A stretch of DNA of 64,000 nucleotides from Oceanitalea sp047302425 (GTDB lineage: Bacteria; Actinomycetota; Actinomycetes; Actinomycetales; Actinomycetaceae). Shown in pieces: positions 8,286 to 17,283 of this stretch. The notes below the pieces were generated by a model. It saw only the letters and a program-made list of their open reading frames with translations. It made no database searches and was not told the DNA's origin. Made by a program: the position numbers and the translations under genes. The stretch spans positions 1,550,001-1,614,000 of the forward strand of contig NZ_CP154855.1 in assembly GCF_047302425.1 (NCBI RefSeq), given 5' to 3'. How positions within the stretch are numbered: position 1 is the first letter of the stretch; every line of letters begins with the position of its first letter.

Positions 8286-9187
8286 GAGGCCTCGCGAAGC
8301 TCGACGTCGTCCTGGACGTCCGGGTGCGGGTCGGCCGCGGGGCGGCGACGGCTGAGCAACGGACGTGCCAGCGATACTACGCCGAAGACCCCGATCGCCA
8401 GCACGACGATCGTCGCGCCCGGCGAGAGCGGGTAGACGTAGGTGAGGGACAGGCCGGAGACGCTCACCGCGAGACCGAGCACCATCGCCAGCGCCATGGT
8501 CCCGCGGAAGGAGCGGGTGAGGAGCTGGGCGGTGGCCACGGGCACGATCATGAGCGCGGAGACGAGGAGGACGCCGACCACCCGCATCGCCACCGACACC
8601 GTCAGCGCCGCGAGCACCGCGACGACGATGTTGAGCAGCCGCACGGGAAGACCGCTGGCCCGGGCGAACTCCTCGTCGTGGGACAGGGCGAAGAGCGCGG
8701 GCCGCAGCCCGATCCCCACGGCGAGGATCGACACGGCCAGCGCGATCGTCAGCCACAGGTCGGTGAGCGTGACCGTGGCGATGGAGCCGAAGAGGTAGCC
8801 GTTGAGGTTCGCCGTCGTCCCGCCGGCGATGCCGATGAGGAGGACGCCGCCGGCGATGCCGCCGTAGAAGAGGAGCGCGAGGGCGAGGTCGCCGCTCGTG
8901 CGGCCGCGCTCGCGGACGAGCTCGATGACGACGGCGCCGATGATCGCGGCGACGACGGCCCCCGGGACGGCGAGCACGTCGCGCGGGCTCGCGCTCAGCG
9001 CCCCGCCCACCAGCCACCCGACGGCGACACCGGTCAGGGCCATGTGCCCGATCCCGTCCCCGAGCAGGGAGAGGCGGCGCTGGACGAGGTAGGTGCCCAT
9101 GACGGGGGCGACGAGCCCGACGAGGACGGCGGCGATGAGCGCCCGCTGCATGAGCGGGCTGGCGAGCATGTCGAGCAGGACGGTCAT
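8282..9187 (-). CDS. znuB: Zinc ABC transporter permease
   Basis: 301 residues with about eight membrane helices, ABC-3 metal permease family. Conserved stretches are LVAPVMGTYLVQRRLSLLGDGIGHMALTGVAVG and the SHDEEFARASGL coupling loop. It forms the channel for Zn2+ with ZnuC and receives the ion from ZnuA. It overlaps znuC by 4 nt upstream and zur by 4 nt downstream, a tightly coupled operon. Confidence 0.92.
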   Translation of the reverse strand: MTVLLDMLASPLMQRALIAAVLVGLVAPVMGTYLVQRRLSLLGDGIGHMALTGVAVGWLVGGALSASPRDVLAVPGAVVAAIIGAVVIELVRERGRTSGDLALALLFYGGIAGGVLLIGIAGGTTANLNGYLFGSIATVTLTDLWLTIALAVSILAVGIGLRPALFALSHDEEFARASGLPVRLLNIVVAVLAALTVSVAMRVVGVLLVSALMIVPVATAQLLTRSFRGTMALAMVLGLAVSVSGLSLTYVYPLSPGATIVVLAIGVFGVVSLARPLLSRRRPAADPHPDVQDDVELREAS

Positions 9188-9993
9188 GACAGCTCCAGCC
9201 GCAGCTCAGGGTTGTGCGGGTCCACCGGCTCGTCCTCGTGGGCGTGGTGGTGCTCGTGGTCGGGGCCGCTGTGGCCGGGAGCGGCCGGCGGTGGCGGGCC
9301 GTCGTGGACGACCCGCCCGTGGCGCAGGACGACGGCGCGCTCGAGCAGCCCGGCGAGCGAGCCGAGCTCGTGGAGGACGCTGAGGACGCTCGTGCCGCGC
9401 TCGCGCAGCCCGGTGAGGGTGGCGGCGAGGGCTTCCTGGGAGCCGCGGTCGATGCCGGTGAGCGGCTCGTCGAGGACGAGGAGGTCGGGGCGGCGCACGA
9501 GGGCGCGGGCGATGAGGACGCGCTGCTGCTGGCCGCCGGAGAAGACGCTGACGGTCTCCTGGGCGCGGTCGGCCAGCCCCACCTCGTCGAGCGCGGAGAG
9601 GGCGAGGTCGCGCCAGCCGCGCGGAGGCCGCAGCCGGCGGTTGTCGAGCAGTCCGGAGGCGACGACCTCGAGCGCCGTCGCCGGGGTGCCGGAGGCCGCA
9701 CCCACCCGCTGGGGCACGTAGCCCACGCGTCGCCACGGCACCCTGCGGCGGTCGGCGACGACGTCGCTGCCGAAGATGCTCACGCTGCCGCGGCTCACCG
9801 GCACGACGGACAGGAGCGCCTTGACGAGGGTCGACTTGCCCGAGCCGTTGGCGCCGAGGAGGGCGACCATCTCGCCGTCGCGCACGTCGAGGTCGACGCC
9901 CTGGAGGATGCGCGCACCGCCGAGAGTGACGTGGAGGTCGCGGGCGCGGACGGGCAGGGCCATGGGTCCGTATGCTGCCACGTCCCCGCTCAC
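9184..9993 (-). CDS. znuC: Zinc ABC transporter ATP-binding protein with His-rich tail
   Basis: 269 residues if started at GTG 9993, which overlaps the znuA stop as GTGA. ATG 9963 gives 259 residues but has no visible ribosome site. Walker A GANGSGKST, signature SGGQQQR, Walker B LLVLDEP and the H-loop VLHE are all present. It powers zinc import with ZnuB. The C-terminus is unusual: after the nucleotide-binding domain comes PGHSGPDHEHHHAHEDEPVD, rich in His and acidic residues and likely metal-binding, perhaps a zinc sensor or buffer. Confidence 0.92.
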   Translation of the reverse strand: MSGDVAAYGPMALPVRARDLHVTLGGARILQGVDLDVRDGEMVALLGANGSGKSTLVKALLSVVPVSRGSVSIFGSDVVADRRRVPWRRVGYVPQRVGAASGTPATALEVVASGLLDNRRLRPPRGWRDLALSALDEVGLADRAQETVSVFSGGQQQRVLIARALVRRPDLLVLDEPLTGIDRGSQEALAATLTGLRERGTSVLSVLHELGSLAGLLERAVVLRHGRVVHDGPPPPAAPGHSGPDHEHHHAHEDEPVDPHNPELRLELS

Positions 9994-10979
9994 GCGCTCG
10001 TGCACGCCAGGGCCTCCTGCAGGGCCGCGAGGTTGGCGCGCATGACGTCGAGGTAGTCGGCGTCCTCGTCCTGCTGGTTCTCCAGCGGGTCCAGCACGGC
10101 GGTGCGCAGGCCCAGGTCCTGGGCCAGCGCCTCGGAGACCGCGGGACTGACGAGGGACTCGACGAAGACCGTGGTGACGTCGTGCTCGGTGACGACGTCG
10201 GCGATCTCGGCGAGGCGGGCGGGGGAGGGCTCGGCCTCCGGGTCGATGCCGGACAGGCCCTCCTGCTGGAGGCCGTGCCGGCTCGTGAGGTAGCCGTAGG
10301 CCTCGTGCGCGACGACGACGGTGCGGCGCTCGCAGGTGGCCAGGCCGGCGGCGAGCTCGGCGTCCAGCTCCTCGAGCTCGCTGACCACCCGCTCGGCGTT
10401 CGCGCGGTAGGTCTCGGCGCCCTCGGGGTCGAGGTCCGCCAGCTCCTCGGCGAGCGCCGTGCCGACCTCGGCGAGGCGGGCCGGGTCGAGCCAGAGGTGC
10501 GGGTCGAGGGTCTCGCCGTCGTGGTCGTGCTCGTCGTCGTGTGCGTGCTCGTCCTCGTGAGCGTGCCCGCCGTCGTCGTGCGCGTGGTCGTGCCCGGTCT
10601 CCTCGGTGGTGAGCAGCTGGGTGTGCTCCGCGGCGTCGAGGGCGCGTACCCCGGTGGTGGCGACGGCGTCGTCGACGGCGGCCTGGAAGCCGGAGAGGTG
10701 GACGACGAGCCCGGCGCTGCCCATGTCGGCGACCGTGCGGGGGGAGAGCTCGAGGGTGTGGGGGTCGACGCCGTCGGGGGTGAGGGAGTCGACCGAGACG
10801 CGTTCGCCGCCGATCTCCTCGGCGAGGTACTCGAGGGGGTAGACGCTGGCGAGGACGGTGAGCTCGCCGTCGTCGGCGCTGGCGGCCGTGGTGCCGCTCC
10901 CGTCCTGCTCCTGGAAGGCCGCGCAGCCGGAGAGGGCGAGGACGGCGAGGGTGGCAGCGAGGGTGCGGGGTCGACTCAT
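9990..10979 (-). CDS. znuA: Zinc-binding lipoprotein of ABC importer
   Basis: 329 residues. A lipoprotein signal (LAVLALSGC, lipidated Cys19) anchors it outside the membrane. Cluster A-I fold with metal ligands in DGVDPHTLELSP, the LDPHLWLDP motif and VAHEAYGYL. Between them lies a long His/Asp loop (GHDHAHDDGGHAHEDEHAHD), typical of ZnuA proteins and used to capture zinc. ATG 10979 is chosen because a -10 box GAGAAT (10987-10992) ends 7 nt upstream, so the transcript is leaderless. Upstream ATG 10988 and TTG 10994 lie inside the promoter. Tandem Zur boxes cover this promoter. Confidence 0.93.
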   Translation of the reverse strand: MSRPRTLAATLAVLALSGCAAFQEQDGSGTTAASADDGELTVLASVYPLEYLAEEIGGERVSVDSLTPDGVDPHTLELSPRTVADMGSAGLVVHLSGFQAAVDDAVATTGVRALDAAEHTQLLTTEETGHDHAHDDGGHAHEDEHAHDDEHDHDGETLDPHLWLDPARLAEVGTALAEELADLDPEGAETYRANAERVVSELEELDAELAAGLATCERRTVVVAHEAYGYLTSRHGLQQEGLSGIDPEAEPSPARLAEIADVVTEHDVTTVFVESLVSPAVSEALAQDLGLRTAVLDPLENQQDEDADYLDVMRANLAALQEALACTSA

Positions 10980-11015
10980 GAGACTCATTCTCAAAGTTGC
11001 TGAGAACGGTTGTCA
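10979..11015 (-). promoter_or_regulatory. Tandem Zur boxes upstream of znuA
   Basis: Two 15-bp 7-1-7 inverted repeats, TGAGACTCATTCTCA at 10979-10993 and TGAGAACGGTTGTCA at 11001-11015, each with one mismatched pair. Centres are 22 bp apart, two helical turns. The first covers the -10 box and start codon, the second the spacer and -35 box. The spacing would suit two Zur dimers bound on one face of the DNA. Confidence 0.8.
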
Positions 11016-11016
11016 A
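10987..11016 (-). promoter_or_regulatory. znuA promoter
   Basis: On the minus strand, TTGACA (11011-11016) and GAGAAT (10987-10992) are separated by 18 nt. The -10 box ends 7 nt before the ATG at 10979, predicting a leaderless mRNA. Both elements are overlapped by the Zur boxes. Confidence 0.7.
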
Positions 11017-11041
11017 CTTCGCGAGGAGGTAGGTTGGGTCG

Positions 11042-11138
11042 GTGCCCGCACGGGCACCACGTCCGCACCGCGGTGCGGCTGACCGACGCTCGTACCAGCC
11101 AGGTGCGGGTCTGCCCAGTTCGCACCAGCCAGGTGCGG
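11042..11138 (+). repeat. Palindromes and direct repeats upstream of glyS
   Basis: Three structures lie between the znuA promoter and glyS: an inverted repeat GTGCCCG-CA-CGGGCAC at 11042-11057, a perfect 16-bp palindrome CCGCACCGCGGTGCGG at 11063-11078, and a 15-nt direct repeat ACCAGCCAGGTGCGG at 11094-11108 and 11124-11138 (30-nt period). They fall in the probable 5-prime region of glyS. No known riboswitch motif is recognisable. Confidence 0.6.
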
Positions 11139-11162
11139 ACCAACGACATTGGAGTGATTGCC

Positions 11163-12551
<1,389 letters not shown>

Positions 12552-12577
12552 CCCCATCAGGCGGCGTCCAGCCGCTG

Positions 12578-12615
12578 CACTGTGCGCCCGTTGGTACCAG
12601 CGGGCGCACAGTGCG
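12578..12615 (+). terminator. Perfect 14-bp hairpin after glyS
   Basis: GCACTGTGCGCCCG (12578-12591) is perfectly repeated in inverse at 12602-12615 around a 10-nt loop, 26 nt after the glyS stop. There is no T-run, as is usual in high-GC actinobacteria. Probable terminator or 3-prime stabiliser. Confidence 0.65.
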
Positions 12616-12691
12616 TGACGGGGAGCGGCGGGCGCCGGCGCGCGGGTGTCGTGCCGCCGACGGCGCGGCGGGCCGGGTTAGGTTCGCCCCG

Positions 12692-13873
12692 ATGACCCAC
12701 ACCCACGTCCTCGACGACACCACCGCACAGCTGCCGCCCGACCAGGCGCGCCGGGCGCGGCTCGTGCTCACCGCGCTCGTCGTGCCGCTGCTCCTCGCCA
12801 CGCTCGCGGGCCTGCTGTGGCTGTGGCCGACGGGGGAGACGCCGGTCGGCTCGCAGCAGCTCGTCGCCGACGGGATGTCGATCGAGACGGCGGAGGTCGT
12901 CGAGCTCACCGGCACCCCCGGCGCCGAGGTGCGCGCCGAGCTGCTCACCGGCGAGGGCGAGGGGCAGGTCATCCCGGTCCAGGTGCCGCCGGAGATCCTC
13001 GAGAACGGCACGGACGTGGGTGACCGCATCCGTCTGCTCTTCTCCACTGCCGGCCTCGGCTCCGGAGTGCCCTACGTCTTCTGGGACTTCGAGCGCACCG
13101 TGCCCGTGGGCTGGCTCGCCGCGCTCTACGCCGTCGTCGTCCTGCTCGTCGCACGCTGGCGCGGGCTGGCGGCGATGGCGGGGCTGGGAGCCTCCCTCGC
13201 CGTCGTCGTCCTCTTCGTGCTCCCCGCCCTCATGACGGGCGCCCCGCCGCTGGCCGTCGCGCTCGTCGGCGGCAGCGCGATGATGTTCTTCTCCGTCTAC
13301 CTCGCCCACGGCGTCTCCATCCGCACGACGACGGCGCTGCTCGGCACGTTCATCGGCCTGGCCGTGACGACGGGGCTGGCGATGTGGGGCACCCGGGCCG
13401 CGAACCTCACCGGCACGACGTCGGAGACCTCCCTCATGCTCTTCGGCACCTTCCCGGGGCTGCGGCTGCAGGACCTGCTCCTGTGCGGGATCGTCATCGC
13501 CGGCCTCGGGGCGCTCAACGACGTGACGATCACCCAGGCCTCGGCCGTGTGGGAGCTGCACGCCGCCGACCGCACGATGAGCCGCCGCCGGCTGTGGACG
13601 GGCGGCATGCGGATCGGGCGCGACCACATCGCCTCGACCGTCTACACCCTCGCCTTCGCCTACGTCGGCACGGCGCTGCCGGTGCTGCTCATGGCCGCCT
13701 CGTACGACCGCGCCTTCCTCGACACGCTCATGGCGGGCGAGCTCGCCGAGGAGGTCGTGCGCACGCTCGTCTCCTCGATCGGCCTCGTCCTCGCCATCCC
13801 CGCGACGACGGCGATCGCTGCGGCCCTCGTGCGCGTGAGCGCCGCCCGCCGTCCCGAGCCTGCCGCTGGTTGA
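12692..13873 (+). CDS. YibE/F-like multipass membrane protein
   Basis: 393 residues. One N-terminal helix (LVVPLLLATLAGLLWLWP), an extracytoplasmic domain of about 100 residues (SQQLVADGMSIETAEVVELTG ... GDRIRLLF), then about seven helices. The pattern and the motif GALNDVTITQASAVWEL are those of the YibE/F family, whose role is not established. ATG 12692 follows TAGGTT (12679-12684) by 7 nt, so leaderless translation is likely. It stands between glyS and dusB on the same strand. Confidence 0.8.
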   Translation: MTHTHVLDDTTAQLPPDQARRARLVLTALVVPLLLATLAGLLWLWPTGETPVGSQQLVADGMSIETAEVVELTGTPGAEVRAELLTGEGEGQVIPVQVPPEILENGTDVGDRIRLLFSTAGLGSGVPYVFWDFERTVPVGWLAALYAVVVLLVARWRGLAAMAGLGASLAVVVLFVLPALMTGAPPLAVALVGGSAMMFFSVYLAHGVSIRTTTALLGTFIGLAVTTGLAMWGTRAANLTGTTSETSLMLFGTFPGLRLQDLLLCGIVIAGLGALNDVTITQASAVWELHAADRTMSRRRLWTGGMRIGRDHIASTVYTLAFAYVGTALPVLLMAASYDRAFLDTLMAGELAEEVVRTLVSSIGLVLAIPATTAIAAALVRVSAARRPEPAAG

Positions 13874-14026
13874 GCCGCGCCGGTTCACCGGGTGGACTCC
13901 CCGGTTGTCCTCCGACCTCCTCGGTTCGCTCGCCTGGCGGTGGGGAGAAGCGGGGAGGTCACCGACGAGCCCCGGCGTGACGGCACCCACGGTGACGGGG
14001 CCGCGGGCGCCTGGGAGAATGCCCGG

Positions 14027-15241
14027 GTGACCTCCCTCCAGATCGGCTCGGTGTCGGTGGGCAGCCCCGTGGTGCTGGCCCCGATGGCCGGCGTCACCAA
14101 CCCGCCCTTCCGCCGCCTGTGCCGCGAGGCCGGCCTCGCGGCGCTCGACGAGGACGCCCGCGCCGCCGCCCGCCCCGGGGAGTACGCCCCGGCGGGCCTG
14201 TACGTCACCGAGATGGTCACCTCCCGCGCGCTCGTCGAGCGCACGCCCGAGACGATGCGGATGGTGAGCCCCGACCCGCTCGAGCCGGTCCGCTCCGTCC
14301 AGCTCTACGGTGTCGACCCGGCAACGGTGTCCGCGGCCGTGCGGATCCTCGTCGCGGAGGACCGCGCCGACCACGTCGACCTCAACTTCGGCTGCCCCGT
14401 CCCCAAGGTCACCCGCAAGGGCGGCGGCGCGGCCCTGCCGTGGAAGCGCGACCTCTTCCAGGCCATCGTCACCGGCGCCGTCAACGCCGCCCGCGAGGGC
14501 TCGCGTCACCGCGACCGCGAGGTCCCGGTGACGATCAAGATGCGCATGGGCATCGACGACGACCACCTCACCTACCTCGACGCCGGCCGCATCGCCGAGC
14601 AGGCCGGGGTCTCCGCCGTCGCCCTCCACGCCCGCACCGCCGCCCAGCACTACTCCGGGCAGGCGCGCTGGGAGACGATCGCCCGGCTCAAGGAGACCGT
14701 CCGCAGCGTCCCGGTGCTCGGCAACGGGGACATCTGGTCCGCCGAGGACGCCGTCGAGATGGTCGAGCAGACCGGCTGCGACGGCGTCGTCGTCGGACGC
14801 GGCTGCCAGGGACGGCCGTGGCTGTTCACCGACCTCGTCGCCGGCTTCGCCGGGTCCCCGCTGCGGGTGCAGCCCGGGCTCGCCGAGGTGGCCGCGGTGA
14901 TCCGCCGGCACGCCGAGCTCATGGTCGAGCACTTCGAGAACGAGACCAAGGCGCTGCGCGAGCTGCGCAAGCACATGGCCTGGTACCTCAAGGGCTACGT
15001 CGTCGGCGGGGACGCGCGCCGCGAGCTCGGCCTGGTGAGCACCCTGGCTGAGCTCGACGAGCGCCTCGCCGCCCTCGACCTCACCGAGCCCTACCCGGGC
15101 GAGGGTGCCGAGGGCCCGCGCGGGCGCGCGGGTACCCCGAAGGTGCCCCACCTGCCCGAGGCCTGGCTGGACAGCCAGGAGGTCGACGAGCGCCTGCGCC
15201 GCCTCCTCACCGAGGCCGAGCTCTCGATCTCTGGCGGCTGA
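14027..15241 (+). CDS. dusB: tRNA-dihydrouridine synthase
   Basis: 404 residues. FMN enzyme that reduces uridine to dihydrouridine in tRNA D-loops with NADPH. TIM barrel: SPVVLAPMAGVTNPPFRRLCRE, catalytic Cys in LNFGCPVPKVTRKGGGAALP, the HARTAAQHYSG motif, and GNGDIWSAEDA before GVVVGRGCQGRPW. The C-terminal helical domain runs from about 280. GTG 14027 is chosen because GAGAAT (14015-14020) precedes it by 6 nt. An ATG at 13892 in frame would add a non-family extension. Confidence 0.93.
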   Translation: MTSLQIGSVSVGSPVVLAPMAGVTNPPFRRLCREAGLAALDEDARAAARPGEYAPAGLYVTEMVTSRALVERTPETMRMVSPDPLEPVRSVQLYGVDPATVSAAVRILVAEDRADHVDLNFGCPVPKVTRKGGGAALPWKRDLFQAIVTGAVNAAREGSRHRDREVPVTIKMRMGIDDDHLTYLDAGRIAEQAGVSAVALHARTAAQHYSGQARWETIARLKETVRSVPVLGNGDIWSAEDAVEMVEQTGCDGVVVGRGCQGRPWLFTDLVAGFAGSPLRVQPGLAEVAAVIRRHAELMVEHFENETKALRELRKHMAWYLKGYVVGGDARRELGLVSTLAELDERLAALDLTEPYPGEGAEGPRGRAGTPKVPHLPEAWLDSQEVDERLRRLLTEAELSISGG

Positions 15242-15262
15242 CCGCCCCCACCCACCCCCCTT

Positions 15263-15307
15263 GCGCCGAGAGCCGGATTCCGCCAGGCGACATCCGGCTC
15301 TCGGCGC
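15263..15307. terminator. Bidirectional hairpin terminator, family A
   Basis: A perfect 15-bp stem (GCGCCGAGAGCCGGA at 15263-15277 against 15293-15307) with a 15-nt loop between the convergent dusB and ABC permease ends. The core CGCCGAGAGC recurs in hairpins at 17246-17273 and 53122-53170, and a close variant at 51920-51954. Confidence 0.75.
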
Positions 15308-15315
15308 GAGAGGGG

Positions 15316-16143
15316 CTAGCCGCGGGTGCGGTAGATCCGCATCGTGATGGGCGCGAAGACCGCCGTGAGCACGGCCGCGGCGACGAGCACCCAGGCGACG
15401 TCGGAGAAGGTCGCCGCGCCACCCATGAGGCCGCGCACCGCGGTGACGAGGTGGCTCACCGGGTTGATGTCGACGACGGTCTGCAGCGCCGAGGGCATCG
15501 TCCGCGGGTCGACGAAGATGTTCGAGGCGAAGGTCAGCGGCATGAGCACGAGCATCGACACGCCCATGACGGCGTTGGGGCTGCGCATGACCAGGCCGAG
15601 GATCGTGAAGATCCAGCTGAGCGAGAAGGCGAAGACGAGCAGGAGCAGCACGGCCAGCACCACACCGGTGAGCCCGCCCTCCGGCCGGTAGCCGAGGATC
15701 AGCCCGAGCACGAGCGTGACGCACGAGGCGATCGTGTACCGGACCGTGTCCCCGAGCAGCGCCCCGACGATGGGCGCCGGCCGCCAGATCGGCAGCGAGC
15801 GGAAGCGGTCGAAGACACCCTTGGTGATGTCGGTGTTGAGGGTGAAGCCGGTGTAGACGCTGACGATGAGCACCGTCTGCACCATGATCCCGGGCAGCAG
15901 GAACTGCAGGTAGGTACGGGTGTCCCCGGCGATCGCGCCGCCGAAGAGGTAGGTGAACATCAGCGTGAAGATGACCGGGGAGAGCGTGACGTCGAAGAGC
16001 TGCTCCGGCACGTGCTTGATCTTGAGCAGCGCCCGGTGGGCGAAGGTGAGCGTCGAGGCCACGGCCGAGGCGCGGCTGGGCCGGTCGAGCACCTCGACGG
16101 CCTCGCGCAGCGCGGTGTTGGCGCCGATGTCGAGGGACCTCAT
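15316..16143 (-). CDS. ABC-2 type exporter permease (DrrB-like)
   Basis: 275 residues with six predicted helices. KIKHVPEQLFDVTLSPVIFTLMFTYLFGGAI and the DPRTMPSALQTVVDINPVSHLVTAVRGLM stretch are typical of DrrB-like permeases of daunorubicin-type exporters. ATG 16143 overlaps the ATPase stop by 4 nt (ATGA), so the two subunits are coupled. Substrate unknown; relatives export drugs, lipids or polyketides. Confidence 0.88.
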   Translation of the reverse strand: MRSLDIGANTALREAVEVLDRPSRASAVASTLTFAHRALLKIKHVPEQLFDVTLSPVIFTLMFTYLFGGAIAGDTRTYLQFLLPGIMVQTVLIVSVYTGFTLNTDITKGVFDRFRSLPIWRPAPIVGALLGDTVRYTIASCVTLVLGLILGYRPEGGLTGVVLAVLLLLVFAFSLSWIFTILGLVMRSPNAVMGVSMLVLMPLTFASNIFVDPRTMPSALQTVVDINPVSHLVTAVRGLMGGAATFSDVAWVLVAAAVLTAVFAPITMRIYRTRG

Positions 16144-17123
16144 GGCGTGACCTCCGCTGTCGTCTCGGCCGGCTCCTCGGCCGGGCTGCCGGTGAGGGCG
16201 AGGAAGACCTCGTCCAGGCTGGGCTGGCCGAGGGAGAACTCCGGCACCACGACCCCCGCCGCGTGGAGGGCCGCGAGCGCCCGGGCGGGAGAGTCGGGGG
16301 CGTGGTCGGGCACCCGGGCGGACAGGCCCAGCCCGTCGGGCAGCTCGGTGACGGGGGTGCCGAGGACGTCGTCGAGGACCGCGGCGGCGCGCGGCCGGTC
16401 GGCGCGGTCGGCCACCCGCAGGGTCACCGTGCCGGTGCCGACGGAGGCCTTGAGCTGCGGGGCGGTGCCCTCGGCGATGAGCCGGCCGCGGTCGATGACG
16501 GCGATCCGGTCGGCGAGCTGGTCGGCCTCGTCGAGGTACTGGGTGGTGAGCAGGACGGTGGTGCCCTGGGAGACGAGCAGCCGGACGATGTCCCACACCT
16601 GGTTGCGGCTGCGGGGGTCCAGGCCCGTCGTGGGCTCGTCGAGGTAGAGCACGCGCGGGCTCATGACGAGGCTCGCGGCGAGGTCGATGCGGCGGTGCAT
16701 GCCGCCGGAGTAGGTCTTGACCTGCTTGCCCGCCGCGTCCGAGAGGTCGAAGGCCGCCAGCAGGTCCGCCGCCCGCTGCTTGGCCCGCGCGGGGGAGAAG
16801 CCGTACAGGCGGGCGAGCACGACGAGGTTCTCGGTGCCGGTGAGGTCCTCGTCCACCGAGGCGTACTGGCCGGTGAGGCCGACGTCGGTGCGCACGGCGT
16901 CCGCCTGGCTGCGGATGTCGTGCCCCAGGACGCGGGCGGTGCCGGCGTCGGGCACGAGGAGGGTGGCGAGCATCCGCACGATCGTCGTCTTGCCGGCGCC
17001 GTTGGGCCCGAGCAGGCCGTAGACGGTGCCGCGCTCGACGGTGAGGTCGACGCCGTCGACGGCGGTCGTCTCCCCGAAGCGTTTGACGAGGCCCTCGGCC
17101 TCGATGGCTGGTCCGTTTCCCAT
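16140..17123 (-). CDS. ABC exporter ATP-binding protein (DrrA-like)
   Basis: 327 residues. Walker A GPNGAGKTT, Q-loop VGLTGQYASVDEDLTGTENL (a DrrA-specific motif), signature YSGGMHRR, Walker B VLYLDEPTTGLDPRSR, H-loop LLTTQYLDEADQLAD. The C-terminal domain with FSLGQPSLDEVFLALTG is typical of the DrrA family. It energises the DrrB-like permease encoded next. Confidence 0.9.
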   Translation of the reverse strand: MGNGPAIEAEGLVKRFGETTAVDGVDLTVERGTVYGLLGPNGAGKTTIVRMLATLLVPDAGTARVLGHDIRSQADAVRTDVGLTGQYASVDEDLTGTENLVVLARLYGFSPARAKQRAADLLAAFDLSDAAGKQVKTYSGGMHRRIDLAASLVMSPRVLYLDEPTTGLDPRSRNQVWDIVRLLVSQGTTVLLTTQYLDEADQLADRIAVIDRGRLIAEGTAPQLKASVGTGTVTLRVADRADRPRAAAVLDDVLGTPVTELPDGLGLSARVPDHAPDSPARALAALHAAGVVVPEFSLGQPSLDEVFLALTGSPAEEPAETTAEVTP

Positions 17124-17245
17124 GGTGGCTCCTTCGCGGTGGTGGTCTTTGGACCTGTGCCGGACCCGGAAGTCATCGCCCGCTCGGAAGCCTACGCCCG
17201 CGCACCGGCACCGGAGAAGGACCTTTCGGGCACGGTGGGACGCGA

Positions 17246-17273
17246 AGAGCCGGGCCCCGTAGGGCCCGGCTCT
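17246..17273 (-). terminator. Hairpin terminator after the alpha-glucosidase gene
   Basis: A perfect 12-bp stem AGAGCCGGGCCC with a 4-nt loop, 10 nt beyond the alpha-glucosidase stop. With the next bases on the minus strand the word CGCCGAGAGCCGG of family A is complete. Confidence 0.75.
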
Positions 17274-17283
17274 CGGCGTGGTG

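Noticed and set aside
12557..15724. A 1055-codon open frame on the minus strand across the YibE/F gene and dusB
   Set aside because: It crosses two clear genes and a terminator and has Gly/Ala/Val low-complexity sequence, a GC artefact.
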